This document shows, piece after piece, positions 24,570 through 39,901 of a stretch of 64,000 nucleotides of DNA. Position 1 is the stretch's first letter. Each line of letters opens with the position of its first letter. Made by a program: the position numbers and the translations under genes. The DNA lies in contig JAODUP010000107.1 of the NCBI GenBank assembly GCA_025642065.1, positions 1,008,501 to 1,072,500 on the forward strand, read 5' to 3'. The DNA comes from Paralvinella palmiformis. Its lineage: Eukaryota; Annelida; Polychaeta; Terebellida; Alvinellidae. The notes under the pieces are model-generated. The model did not search any database and was not told where the DNA came from. It saw only the letters and a list, made by a program, of their open reading frames with translations.

Positions 24570-24646
24570 GATCCAGATGCCAGTAAGGACATCAACGATG
24601 GAGATAGGGATCCTATGCCGAGATACAATAATATGGATGAGAACAG
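24570..24646 (+). CDS. Convertase exon a: catalytic domain, Ca-binding stretch before the active His
   Basis: The exon follows a pyrimidine-rich acceptor (atatttttcag) and ends at gt after 25 codons plus 2 nt. It reads [18 protein letters not shown] then YNNMDENR, which aligns with the furin segment NYDPGASFDVNDQDPDPQPR. The Asp-rich part belongs to a Ca-binding loop. It starts in phase 0, so the upstream exon should end in the motif NY. The following 11.3-kb intron holds SINE-A copies at 26328 and 30475, a 23-bp tandem repeat, a SINE-D copy at 29143 and many microsatellites. Confidence 0.93.
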
Positions 24647-25572
24647 GTTAGGTTAGCTAGCAGTAATTATAATTTTGTTATTTAAGCGTTTTGAGGCCGT
24701 AATGATTAAAAACACTATTTCTACGGAAGGCGTGGTGCAATCGTAGCACAATTAATAGAACACCGCACGGCGAACCTCCGTGTCAGGGTTCAAAACCTAT
24801 GTCAGTGCGTTGTTTCTCCGTGGAGTTGTTTAACTCAGCCATATGCCTCAGGCGTGACCGGTGCTAATGCTAAACACAATACTCACTCACTCAGTCACTC
24901 ACTCACCCATTCTAGCAAAGAGCATTCCTGTTGTTTCCTTGGTAGCCCATTGCAATGTTGTATAGAACTTCAATGTTGCTTGTCTTTTATCTGTGCACGA
25001 TGTTTCATCGTTCACTAAAAAACCCCAGCCTCATCATCTCGTAAATCTATGGTGTAGTACCTTAGCTATTATATGAACTAGTTGAGACCCAGGGCACCAA
25101 GATTAAACAAAGACATCATTTACTCATTACCATCACCTGGGATTATAATTACCATAAACCTTTTCCACTCTTACTACGACAGTCACGTCACCTGGCGGTA
25201 ACTTGTTATTTGAAAAGTACTGACTGGTAAAGCCAGTCGTTTTTATGTGTTAAAAACAAGTTAGTTGTTTCAGTGGGATAAAAAAAACCAAGTGATATTG
25301 CTTAATTGGAATGAGTTTTTCCTTTGCCTACCTGTATCAGTTTTGTCCCATAAAGGATTTGATTCGAGACAAATTAGCGCTGTTCCATGACTGATTCTGA
25401 GGCTGTACGTATTGCTGATTGATTTGTTAGGTAATCGCAGACGGTTCTTCGTTCGCTTATTTTTCTTGGGAGATGATCCAGATATATGGCCACTTATAGC
25501 GGGATCCTGAATCTGTGTTTAAAGCACATTCAGCATTTATGTGCCAAAACTATGTGATACATTCCCAAGATA

Positions 25573-25614
<42 letters not shown>

Positions 25615-25896
25615 TATTTATCTTTTACATTGCCTAGAGCAATTTGCATCCGATCTGGTGCTTTATGAAATATGCATTTATTATTACTGTTATTATTTGT
25701 AAAGTTTCTTTTATTACTTTATAATAATTCGCTAAGGAATTGGCAAGTTCTACATTAATTATTCTATACATTAATTGGTCTGCAGCAATAGATGATCGAT
25801 GGTCGAAATACAATGTTGTCATCCCTGGTATTATTTTTAATTTGTTTCACATATATATATAAAAAATATTCAGACATTCGTTACTCTATTATAGTG

Positions 25897-25929
<33 letters not shown>

Positions 25930-28162
25930 TATATTTAATATATGATCATTAACAAATCATTGAGTGTTACAGCTGACACTGATATCTTTTTTGTATGATT
26001 TTAGTCTTTTATCTAATAGAATCACGACTGGTAGTACCTTTTTCCGATTGTTAATATTGATCCGCTTCTTTAAGAGGGTTTGATGAACTTTAAAATCGCC
26101 GACACTTAAGACAAATGTTTATAAAACTGTCTTCACAATTTAATGGTCTACTGACCGATGAAATCACTTATTATTGATAATTATTTTATTTTATCAGTTT
26201 AAAGTTTAAACCTATCGGTGCCCGTTCTAGCGTAAGACCAGTGCCGAGGATAGACATAGTAACCGATTATTCACTCTTTATTGTTTATTTTTCTTCTTTC
26301 TGTGAATAGTCTCTTAAGTAGGTAGTCGGGGCGCCTCCGTGATCCTATCGGTAGCGTGTTGGACCACAGATCGCTACCACCCGTGTTCGAATCCCGGCCT
26401 GGGCATATCTGAAGGCTGTTTCGTCTTTCACTTCGTCTCATTACCTTCGGGGGTCGCTCGGCCCGTTTAGCCTACCCTGTGCCCAAAAGTGGCCGTAAAA
26501 CATCAATGATCATCATCATCCTAAGCAGGTAGTCATACGGACAGGTTTTACAGTATGGTGGGCGTAGTGATTCGGCTTAGAACCAGTGTGTTTTAGTGCA
26601 ACGTTTACCTCTCAATTAACGCCAATTTCAGAACAAAACACAAACGTTCCTTCGATGAGCTAGTAACAAATATAAAACAGTCTTATGTATGGTTTACATA
26701 ATTTCTCTGATGAACGTAATGAATATTGGCTTCGTGGCTTTATTCAGAGAAAATTGCATGCGTTATTCGCAGAAAATTGTGTCCATTATTCGCAGAAAAT
26801 TGCGTGCATTCTTCGCACAGAAAAGTGTGTGCCCGTTGCATCATTGGCCGAAGAAGGGTGGAAACAATTGTGTGTGTGTGTCTGTTGCAACTTTGAAGAT
26901 ATTTCTGGTACTCAGCGAACGCTCTCAAGAAAATTGCATCTCGCCCCACTCTCCGTACGTAACAATGTGCCGAAAGATGTAGAGTCGCTTATCTAGGTGT
27001 GTCGGTTTGTTCTAGTAAATAACCGGATTGTGTAAATACATCCCATCTCGAGCAGCCCTCGTCGACTCTTCTGGATCCGAGCCCGGTTGGCATCTTCTTG
27101 ACAACCAGACATCCCCGGCTGAGATACCAATCAATATCGGCGCACTCAGTGTAGCCTTGATCCGGTCTTCATTTGAGTGGGTTTAAGATATCGACTGGCT
27201 AAGACTCTCCACTAAGGATACTACGACGTAACCGGCTGACCCCGTCGGCTCTAAATATAAAACGATTGCACATGCAGCGGATAGTGGTACGCTCTTATAC
27301 GAAATGGACGGGTAATAATGTACGCAGCTTTTAAGCGGATTACCGTAAATCGTCGTTTCGCCTAGACAGTAATTAAAGATGTCCACGTGCGGCTGAAGAT
27401 GAAGTACAGATATCCCGTGACGGCATCCCTCTTTATGCTCTGGATAAACACTTCAATTGTGAAACAAAATCGTGTGTGGAATATTTTCGCTGAAACATCC
27501 CACAGCCAAAGAGCTGACAGAGCTGATGGTTGAATTTGAACCGCTGCCGGGAAATGTACATTTCAATTGCCCTACGGGAATGCCCGATGTTGATATCTGA
27601 CCGCTGGGTGGCAATCATTAAGTTCCTGACACGCACGATGATGGCTGATCCAGATTGATGAGATGGTTTTATTATTGCAATATTTTAATTGGTCGTAATC
27701 GTAAAACGCGTTTCTTTTTAAGAGCCCGGTGTTTTATCTCCGATAGAAATTGTGTGAGGATGGACAGATATGGACGTCAGTGTTGTCTCTGAAATCTCTA
27801 ATGTTGATGATGATTGAAAAAATCAGACGCAAACCACTTTCTGTTCTGTTTTTCGCATAACGATCGGTAGCAATAAAGACGACGACTCCGACGTTAGTGA
27901 CAACAGCCACCCACCCACCACATTGGCTCATATATTCTCGTCATAATTGCAGGATAATGACGAAAACAACAAAATTACGTCATTGCATCGTGTGACATTC
28001 TCGGGTAAAACGTAATGACTATCTGTGGCGAGCAAGTCGCTTAAAAAACGGGTTACCATAGTAACAGTGGAGAAACGAATCAGTTAGAACACTTAATGGC
28101 ACACACGCACTGCACGCACATAGCATAATAACATAGTTGTGTTTTTGATGAGATGTATCTGT

Positions 28163-28199
<37 letters not shown>

Positions 28200-29556
28200 A
28201 CGTGTCAGGAGACGGTGTGGGTGAGAAGATCCACTTCTTTCAGTGTCGCTGTTGGTTATATATGGGAAGGTGGCATTTACACACAGACACACACACAAAC
28301 AGAGAGAGAGTGAGAGAGAGTACCAGTCGGGGCAGCTGTACCGTCGTGAAAAGGTTAACAACCACTACGGGAGTGGCGATTACATCACTGATTCGCCAAT
28401 TATCGCCACACCTGCTATCTTCGCGTGTCTCTTAAACAACGCCAGTTAACATTTAGCAGACGACTGGCAGCTTTTTCGAACGTTCCGCGCAATAAATCCC
28501 GCTGCTCCCCGCCCGTCAGCGGGATGTTCATCCATCAATAAAAGGCTTCGGCCAGACGGAACAATCGCAATCGATCACTCTGTTGGATTGGATCGGACTC
28601 ATCGCCATAGCCGGGATGATAGTGTCGGTAGACACTTATCTGGAGGCGCTAGTTTGGAGTTCCATTCATTACTATAGGAGTGTTGACAAAGCCATCTTCT
28701 GCGGTCAGTTCGGCTTTAGAATCGGGGTGGGGGGGGGAGTGATTGTTTCGCATTCACTATAAGCTGTATGCTGTTTGGAGTGCTGCTATTGTATACTTTA
28801 AAAAATATTAAACTTTTTTTGGGTCGATGTACTTTTATACTTTTTTAGCCTAGATACTTCCTTATTTTTTAGACCTAAATTTTTTATTTATGTTTTAAAT
28901 GTCATATATCGTATGTAATGTATCAAATCGTTATGCTTCATTTCCTTTGTGTGTGCAGCATTTTACACAGCTGGATACATAAATTAGCCATTTAACACCT
29001 GTCACGTGCACCTGTTACAAGTATGATAATGGTTATGTGATTGAGAGAAATGGTATGATATATGTGTTGATCTTTAAAAAAAGAAATGTATACCTTATGG
29101 GGAGGGGGGGGGGTTGTGGAAATTATGATGGCCGTATTGTATGCCTGAGTGAGTGAGTGAGGAGTGAGTGGGTGAGTGAGTGAGTGAGTGAGTGAGTGAG
29201 TGAGTGAGTGAGTGAGTGAGTGAGTGAGTGAGTGAGTGCTATGTTTAGTCTTGGTAGTGGTTACATACCTGGGACAGATTACCCTTGGGGAGGTGAACTT
29301 CCTTTTGAAGAGAATTACGCTGTTGCGAGCTACCGGCTGTATTGCTGAAATCTCCTATACCCCTGTGGGAGATTGAAAAGTCTGACAATGTTGATATCAA
29401 CTAGATAGGTGATGATGATGACGAGGAGGAGGAGGATATTAATAATAATAGCACTAGACAGGTACGAATAATTAATACTTTTTATCTATTAAACCAGATA
29501 ATTTAGCTCATCTCACATGTACTACCGAATGATTTATGTTTATTACTTTATGGTGG

Positions 29557-29588
<32 letters not shown>

Positions 29589-31071
29589 GTTATGATGACA
29601 ATTGTGGGTCATAATATTGATAGTAATATCACCATCATCATGATTATGATCAATAATTATGATAGCAAGAATATTATCGTCGTCATCATCAGCATATTGT
29701 CTTCATTAAATATAATTATCCTCCAATAATTGTTATCTATATCGAAATTTCCTGTTATCCAAATAAGAAAAGAACATCGTTAAAGTCTGTTGTCATTTTT
29801 GTTTAAATTATTCCATAATCAGCTTACCCCCCCAATGACACCGAGCTCATCAATTAATAAATAAACGATGTTTATCAGTGATAAATCACGGGCCGCGATG
29901 TTCTGGTGCATAGTCTTTAGATTTACCGGTCGTTGTCTCTATTTGGGGGCCAGCCCCTCGTCCTTAACAGAACGACGAGCACCGCCACCAACCACCATTA
30001 CAGCATCAAATCTGCTTCAACTTGTCATTTCTGATATATTGCTTTGTTTATAAGCATCGTTTAATTTGATTTATATCGGGGTTTATATTCCCCCCTCTGG
30101 CCCTCCTCCCCCTCAGGCCCTCCCATACCCCAGGGCCCCGTTTGTTCTCCCTCCCCCCTAGATAAAAGTCCCGGAACTGATTTACGACCGACGTGTCGGT
30201 GTCATATTGTCTCAGATATAAACATCGGTGACTACGGTTAGACATGACGGATGACGGGTTAGGCTCGTCCGGGGCCGGGGTTTGGCCGCTGCCGGCTACG
30301 GTTCGTCACCAGACCACCGCTGCCGTTGGTATAGCTCGAAAGCGTCTCCGCTGCCGGCGGCTATAAATGATGTATTCGCGTCCGCGTTTCGAAAGACGGC
30401 AGAACTAAATTGAAGCCCAGCCGAATTCCGCTCGTTATAAACGGCACTAGTAGTGTGTTGTTTATGTAACGTTTTGGTGGTCTAGCGGTAGCGTGTTGGG
30501 CCACAGATCACTACCACCCGTGTTCGAATCTCGGCGTGGGCATATCTGAAATTTGTTTATCTTTTTTTACTTCGCTTCATTACCTTCGAATGTCACTCGT
30601 CCTATTTAGCCCACCATGTGCACAAAAGTAGCCGTAAAACATCAATCATTATGTAACGTTTGGTGTCATTTACTCCGGTCATCCATAACCGGATATGGGC
30701 TGGTTGTTGTTGTTGTTGCTGCTGCTGCTGCTGGTGGTGATGCTGTTTTACGTCGTCGTATTCATATGCCGCCCCCTAGCGTCGATCATTTAATGCCGTG
30801 CACACTTGCCCAGCCCGATGCCGCAGATTAACCCACTCCGGCAGATATTTTCCTGGTGTAAACACTCTACCGAGTTTTGTACGATTGCGATCAATCTGCC
30901 GATACCTCACGCGCTAGATTTCCATTTATTGGCATTCAGATTATATCGTTTGTGCGGTTATACTGTCTGTATAACGCGCTGACATTAGTCTTCTTGGGTG
31001 TACTGGATCTACTGGATTGTTCCTTCCTATTTTACATATCTCATCGACGATCGAGATTATAGAGTATCAGC

Positions 31072-31126
<55 letters not shown>

Positions 31127-32276
31127 GGGAAGAGAGAGATAGAGAAAGAGAGAGATGAACACGTGAATGAGTACTCTGGCTGTTGAGTTATGGTTGCCAG
31201 CCTCATTACAGTTATGAACAGTGAGCAAGAAAGTGTCATAAAATGTGTTAATCACTCTGTTTTTTCAACCTATACAGGATATTAATGTAATTTTTATGTT
31301 TTAGAACGATTCAGGGCCCCATTGGAATCCTCAAATTCTATTACCCACCCACTTACTGTCAAATATTTCAATATATTGCATTTATAAGTAATAGTTCTAC
31401 ACAAGTTAGACATATTTGAGAAAGAAACAACAAGTAGAAGCTTAATACGGACCAAGGTTTGGGAAGAGACTTGCATTAATTTGCTGAACACCCCAAGTAC
31501 CTCCATACAGCGTGGTCTGTTGATAACGCAGTTTTTAGGACGTGCCATATCAACTGGGTTATAACAAGGAACACTTTATTGTTACCAACCAGTTCTGTTG
31601 ACGAACACTATGATTTCTGGTTGGCGCACAATTGCCATATGACTTCAATCTAAACCCAGACACATGAGTTTTAGGGTGATTTTCTGATGGACACGATTTC
31701 AGTGTGATTCAGTCCCATTGGGAGATTTGTAATTTGATTATAAAATCTTGAAGTAGAGACACTGTCTTATCAGCAGGCAATCAGTATTTTGAAGAACTGG
31801 TGTTATACGGACATATTCTCCAATATTTGTTACTATGTGATGTGCACATTTTGAAATTGGCTAAAGACGATTAAATTTATACAGGTGAGTTACGATAGTC
31901 TATATGAGATGCAACAAACTCATGCAACGCTGTTACCTGAGACAGTGGATGTTATTAGGATGGCAGTAGGTGATTCAGTATGCTGGTCGGACACGTCCTC
32001 CCCCCCCCCCTCTCTTGGTATACCCAGGCCAGCTTCTGTTCAAGGTAATCAGTCATGTATAGTTTTCCTCTCGTGACATCTCATATCCTGTTATGCTGAA
32101 ATCCGCACTCCTCCGTGGTTTGCTGTTACTGCCCGAATGTCATTTCGTGGTTCTCTGACTAATTAAAGCAGGGTTCTGATCAACTGGTTCCCGGTAGTTC
32201 ATCATTAATCTCCGCCACTGTGTTCCAACGTGGTTTCTCTGTTTCAGCCGTCTGATCCACTCAGAATTGTTTCTCG

Positions 32277-32308
<32 letters not shown>

Positions 32309-32803
32309 TTACAGTTTAGGTCACTGTCATCAGGTCCAGCTGTGGGATGGGAATGTTAACGTTGTCTTCAATAAGGTTGATCCGTATGTTTGTAGAAGTT
32401 GATATTATTGCATTTAGTTTATGTAATAACAGCAGACACTGATATGATATGTTATTGTGAAGTTTTCTAATAATCACTACCCGATATCGATCTTATTCTA
32501 GGAATTAGTATCTTCTCACTAGTAAGTAGTTTAATCATGATGATGATTATGATGATGATGATAATGATGATGATAACTACAATAACAGCAATAATGATGA
32601 TGATGATCTAATATGTTATCATGATGAAGTTTTTAATCAAAGATTAATTGCGAGCTGCGTTCCTCCTCTTTGGTGGCTCATAAATACCACTGTCAGCTCT
32701 CATTTACATACTAAAGTGGGACACTTGAAAACACTGTGAAGATGGAAAACAGGATCCATCCTCTCTATTTCTACTAGTCTCTCTCTCTCTCTCTCTCTCT
32801 CGT

Positions 32804-32836
<33 letters not shown>

Positions 32837-35800
32837 CTGCCCCCCCCCCCCCAACTCCCCCCAAGAGAAGTTTCTTAGGGATATTTGACTAACGTCTTGT
32901 GTTCAACTGCTCTCATATCATAGCAAATGATCACAATACAAACACACGTATTACTCAGCTGTGTATCTTTTTATGTAACAGTGAGTGAGTGAGTAAGCCA
33001 GTGAGTGAGTGAGTCAGTCAGTCAGTCAACCAGTCAGCGTTTTGTTTAGCCACACCTAGAACACAATTGGCTGACAGTCAACTGGCTAGTGGCAAGCCAG
33101 ATAATCAGATTGAAGCGATTTATTGATGGATGAAACATTCTATTACGATTGGATCCTGTTACTCAAAGTCTACAGTGCAGTGCAGTATCCATTGTGTTAT
33201 GCTAATGTCTTTAATGGCAGGTTGTGGGTGGAAACATATTGCGCTATAAAAGTTTCCAACTTTATATTGCACGAACGATTTCAGCAATAGCATTATGTTA
33301 AAAAGTGTTAAATAAACACACCAGAAATAAAATATTTAACATATAATCTTAACAATAATAATATAAAAATAATATGTGGAACTTCTGTATGTTGTTTTTA
33401 AATTTTAACCTAATCACTTGGTTCTTAGGTGTTAGACTGTTGTTGTTGTTGTTGTTGTTGGGTGGTGGTGGTGGTGGTGGTGGTGGTGGTGGTGGTGGTC
33501 ATTGTTTACCATTTTATATACACACATGTCAGCGTTTTGTGGAGTTTTATCATAAAAATAATTTTTCACACAGACAAACACTCACTCTGCAACATTTTCA
33601 GCATCTTCTCGGCTTGATCTCGGGACGGATTATGCTCATAATATTTTTCGTTGTTATTGTTAATTTTAGTTTTTATTATTACAGTTATTACATTTTGGCA
33701 GTGTATGCCCTATATCAGCTCTATAAAGATGTGACCTGATGAAATGTTAGCAATTTTATTCAGAATATGGAACAAGTGTGCATCAGTTGGTTACATGATA
33801 TATCCCGTACTTTTAAATAGTTCAATCAACAACTGTTATGCATTCGGGAATTTAGACTTAATCCACTCTATGTATTATTCTTTGTTGATGAATTAATAAT
33901 AATAATAATAATAACTTTAGTAACAGTACTGTGCAGTAAATTACAGTACGCCCTATCTAAAGGTTAATTAATAATGTTGAAAGACGGCATTTACTTACGA
34001 CAAAACGAAGCAGACTGCGAGTTAAAGCCGGTTTACAATTCTTCAAGAGACGGTTAACTTCTAATTTCTTGTAACTACCAAAATGGGTCCTGTTGTGTAT
34101 TAAATGTACTACTAATAAACGGCTGGGGATGTGTAAAATTTAATGGGCACCATCTATGATGATTGGTTTCTAATTATTGGTTTGTAAATGTAATGTGATG
34201 CTTCTGTCTGGATCTGTTCTGGCCCCCCCCCCAACCGCGGTGCGAAATGTTTGGTATCCATGACCGGCCCATAATGATCCACGGGCCACGCGCCCTCTTG
34301 TCATCCAGATGTCTGGATATTACTAGCGGAAGCTTTGAAGTATGCTAATTGAAACCACAAAGCTAAGTCTTTGCCCAATTGTTTGCTGGATGCATTAGCG
34401 CGCCCGAGCTTTCTTGAAACGATCCAGATGGATTCTGGATTTGAGATCAGCCAGTACTGTTTTGGAAGTGTCCTTGCTGGCTGAGCTAATGGCGTGGTTG
34501 GCAGCGGAGCTCTAGGTCTGGTGTTCCAATCCGGGCTATAGCTGAAGGGTGTTTCATGTTTCAGTTGGCCTCTTTCCCTTGAAGGTTGTTCGATATCGTT
34601 TAGCCAGTCTTGGGCAGATAACTGTAAAATAAATACAACATTTGATAGAGGAAAATTTGGCTATCAGGTTTTGTGTTTGTTTATTTGTGTCTCATTGTTA
34701 TCAACTTAGGATAACACAAGGCTATAACTTCATATTAGTAGAATATGTACCGTCTGTATTGAACTATTATAGATTGTATGTACAGACGTAAACACTTAGT
34801 TTTAGTAAACAGAAACTGGCGTATTACATCCCATGGGCAATAACAGAAAGTCAACTCACTCCTGACAACTCATTCATCTCACATGTGCTTCTTATTGTGA
34901 AGATGATGTTATAACAGGTCGTACAGCGGTTAAGGTATCACTTCAAAGCTGCACCAGTTCATCTTGAAATTCCTTCTGGTGGGGGTGGAAGATTGATATG
35001 GCACAATAGTTGGAGCAATGCACTGTAAACCTCTAAGATGTGGGGGATTTGAATCTGACTCGTAACTGTATTTATGGGGCGTTGCCACTAGGCCAGATGT
35101 CCCAGCTGTGACCATCTCTGAAGTTGAAGAAAGCGCTCACTCATCTTAAAGTTCTGAGCATTACGGCAACCTCGTAAAGGCGTCTTCTGTGATGGCTGCC
35201 AGTAGGGAGGGGCATCTTAAAAGCCGATAATGCGTTTTTCACGCGATGGTTGGCCTTGATGGTCATTGATCCTGACCCATCCGTGTTGTTCGAACGAATT
35301 ATGCAGTGAGATTTGTATTCAACCAGCTTCAGTTCGCCAATGCACACTTCAGTGGGAGCTCATTAACTCAGAAGTAGATTGGCCTTTGAAAAGACGTTGA
35401 ATTTGGTGTGGTTTTTACTCAGTCATCGAGTACCCGATTATGGCGTTTTCTGAGTGGCGCTGATACAGTTTGCGTGATGTATTTTTTTATGAGATGATCG
35501 TAAATAGAGCTCACTTGGATGTAATGAGAACCAAAGTGGATGGTAGTCAGAACCTAAGCAGACTTAGCATGTTCCTGTTGTCCATGCCGTATAGATCACC
35601 ACCACTTCAGTTTGAATCTCGGGGTGGGCATATCTGAGGGGTGTTTCATCTCTGACTTCGCTTCATTACCTTTGCAGGTCGCTCGGCCCATTTAGTGTAC
35701 CGTGCGCACAAAAGTGGCCGTAAAACATCAATCATTATCATCGATGCTGCATAATTTATTCTAAATAGCTATTGTATTGTTTATGATTGTTGGAACAACG

Positions 35801-38800
35801 ATGACATCTCTTATATCTTATGAATAATAAATCATATTTAATATTGTTTTCCCCGTGATTTTTGTCTCAGGAGTATTCATTTTATAGAATACAGATTATT
35901 TTGATGGGTACGATGCAGATTTTCTGTATTATCTTTATCAATATGAAGTCATTTATTTTTTCTCTTTATCTTCAGACATGGGACACGTTGTGCCGGGGAG
36001 GTGGCGGCCTTCGCTAACAACACAGCCTGCGCCGTTGGTATAGCATACAGGGCCAGTATTGGTGGTAAGTACCGATAGTTCTCAATTAAATTACACCGTA
36101 TCAGATGTAAAGCTAACACCGATCCAGGTTTATTTTGATGTTTGAGTCCCTGAAGAAACGTCCAGAGTTTGAATTCACGGTTCGAGATTCTCTGTGCCTT
36201 ATTATACGCAGCTAAAACATACACACACACATACACACACAGAGAGACAATGTTTAGTATGTTAGAGTAATTTTTATAGGTACAGCAAACTATATAATAC
36301 ATGCACACACACACAATGTTTAGTATGTTAGAGTAATTTTTATAGGTACAGCAAACTATATAATGCATGCATACACACACATACATACACACACGCAAAC
36401 ACACATGAACTAGCTAACTCAGAGTTAACTGTACGGAATTTCCTGATCTATCATATTTAACAATTAATGACCTACCCCCCCTCTCTCTCTCTCTCTCTGT
36501 TGTCCAGGTGTTCGTATGTTGGATGGAGACGTCAGCGATTACATAGAAGCTGAAGCACTGAGTCTGAATCCACAGCATATAGACATCTATAGCGCATCAT
36601 GGGGACCAGATGATATCGGTATGGTTGTTGACGGACCTGCTAAACTAGCTCGTGAGGCCTTCCTCTACGGCATACTCAAGGTCTGTGCTTTATTTTACTG
36701 ATGTCTTGTAATGTCCAACATGCAGTTGTTCCATGATGGGCGATCACTGCCTCTAATCGAGATACATTTTCCCATCTCAAGCATCCTCAAATCAGGTTCA
36801 ATGCTAATGAGGGACCGTCTTCTATCGAGGTCAGTCCTCGATTAAGGCCAACGTTTGCATTCGAAAGATGGCGTTTGGTTTGCTTGGGATACTTTTCCAA
36901 CCCACCGTCAAGTCATCTATTGTCATGATGTTACATCTGCTGTCACACACATCGAAATCTTCAAAACAACCAAATAGCCATTAAAGTGTTGTACGAGCAT
37001 TTCGTCATACTATTTATTAAGTTGTGCATTTCATCCAAAAAATCTACATTAGAGCAAAATGGACTCACCCACGTGACTTCTCAACTATATTTATTTTTAT
37101 TTGACCATCTTAGGCGGCTTTCTTAAATTTCATCCATTTTGAATCTGCAGCTTAATTTTATTATTCTATTTGTTTATTTAGTTGTCGGATGAATAATAAA
37201 TTCATGCGCTACATATAGATTATCATATGACCACGGTGTGTGTGTGGTGTTGATCAAAACAAAATAAATCGACTATATTGATCACTCGGTGTATATGCAG
37301 TGAAGCCATATTACAATATATACAACCAGGCTATTTATTTCATGAATGCATCGGGAAATCATATTACAACCACAACGTTTTGAATAAATTAATATTGAAT
37401 GAGCCCCCAATATCAGCTTTCAACCGCCATCAACATATATGTGTTCATTAATTTCATTTGTTCTTTACATATTATTATATGTCCTACTTTTTTGCCATAT
37501 ATTTTTGTCATATATGACTGCCCGAGTTTTCAATGACGTCGTAATTTGTTTGTTGGTTGTAGGGCCGCAGCGGTAAGGGATCCATCTACATCTGGGCATC
37601 AGGCAATGGCGGTGCCAATTCGGATTCTTGTAGCTGTGATGGTTATACCAACAGTATATTTACACTGTCAGTTAGCTCGGCCTCAGAACATGGCAAAAAG
37701 CCGTGGTACCTGGAGGAATGCTCCTCTACCTTGGTCACCACGTACAGCAGTGGGGATAACTATGGTGAAAGGAAGATTGTGAGTAATTTGGTGCGTGCGT
37801 GCGTGCGTGCTTCCCCATTTCATATAGTTTTCAGTTCTGAAAAGGTGTATTTTTATCTGCATCTAGATACATCATCGGACATCCACTGGACAACAGATCA
37901 CTACCACCTAAGTTTGAATCTCAGCGTGGGCATATCTGAAGGGTGTTTCAGTTTAGCCTAACAGGTGTACAAAAGTGGCTGTAAAATCGTCATGTACATG
38001 TTAAGATAAATTTCAGAGTTGTTTTAGCTATTCATGTGTTCCTGTGATCTCATAGTCATATTTTATAGATGACCATTACATATACTAAGATCACACTTCC
38101 TGTCTATTTACAAACGGTCTAGGACACTGAATGGCCTAAATTGTGCCGATGTGTCATTTAGCAACATTCATCCATTTATCCATCACACTTCCTGTTGTAG
38201 GTGTACATTTTTTTTTGCTGCAGGTTAGAATGTGACATTCGTTGTGCTTCGCTTTCACTGATTTCTTTACACGCGCCTCACTTTCACATATTTCCCAACA
38301 GACACGAGACTATGTGTGTACTGGTAACACGTTATATTTTGACAGGTGACAACTGATTTACATAACCGATGTACGGAGAGTCACACTGGGACATCGGCTT
38401 CGGCTCCGCTAGCTGCGGCAATGTGTGCTTTGGCGCTTGAGGCAAAGTAAGCATCTTGACAACACTCATTGGTCTTGTTCTGTGGAAAAGCTAGCTTCGT
38501 ATACAGGAATTAACTTAATGCGGAAAAAGTTTATTTGTTTGTAATGACTTTATCTCTATGGGTTTTAATTAATTTTATCCTTAATAGATTTTAGTTTGTT
38601 TTACATATACATGTATTAACCTTTCTGTGCTAACCAGCTTTATGTCCATCATAGACTATACTGTACATTAGCTTTAAAAAAATGGGAATTTTAAATAAAT
38701 TTGTTTACTCACATCTGAAATATCTACCCAAGTTTAGCCCGTTTTCTTGGACCTTCACATGTATATTTTTTAATAACGTAGAACTTAGCACTTACTATTT

Positions 38801-39528
38801 TAGGTCAATACCTGGATTTGTATTTCGGAAAATTCAAAGACGCTATGCACTTGCGTTGAAGTACATTGCCCTTCTACTCCACACATTTCTCTGTGACAGT
38901 GATCTGTACATATACAAAAGGATTAGAGAGCTAGTAAATATTGTTATGACGAGCATAAATCTAACTTTGTTCTCTTAAAGTAGGTTTTCTATTGTTTACA
39001 ATTTGTATTATGTTTGATCTTCACTAGGAGAAAAATAGAATAAAATGCCAATTTCAGTGCCTCACATGTTCAGGATCTGAGCAAGGTTCATTTTGATCCA
39101 TAAGTGTATTATGGGGGGGGATGTGATTGGAGAGATGTATGCAGTGATTCAACAGCATCTGAAGTTATGATGTAATCTGTTCATGTTTTGTTGTTTTCAC
39201 AGTCCGGATCTAACGTGGAGAGATATGCAGTACGTGGCAATGCTCTCGTCCAGGACGGAGCCACTTTACGATGGCGACTGGGTTATAAATGGAGTGGGCA
39301 GGAAAGGTATGTTGTCATGGAAACGAGAGAACTTATCGGCAGAATCTTAAAAGTCAATTGCCAGCTTCGCATCCTGTCCACGGATGATAATGGCGGATTT
39401 TTTGTTACCTGAAATCTTCCTATTTGTCATCATAGACAAACCAGAACATGAGCTGTATGACGCAGTTGCTTGTGATGTGTTTAGGCTAATAATTATTATT
39501 TTACAAGAATTAATATTAATCCATGAAA

Positions 39529-39583
<55 letters not shown>

Positions 39584-39856
39584 TATATATATTATATTAT
39601 ATATATACGGAATTCCAGTTTTTCCAGAGTCAAAAAAATCACGTTTTTTTTTTAGATGAGGAGTGGGTCAAACTCATTTGAAAAACAAATTCTGTTGCAA
39701 AAATCATGTTTTATCCCCACTCTATTAGTTACAGATTATCCTAAAAATGCACAAAACCTAATTTTTTCCCTCCCACACCTCCAGGTGCATCTGCCTCACT
39801 TCGCTCTGAGACTTCCTTTCCTGATTTTCAAGATTTTTTTCCAGGGCCACTCTCAT

Positions 39857-39901
<45 letters not shown>

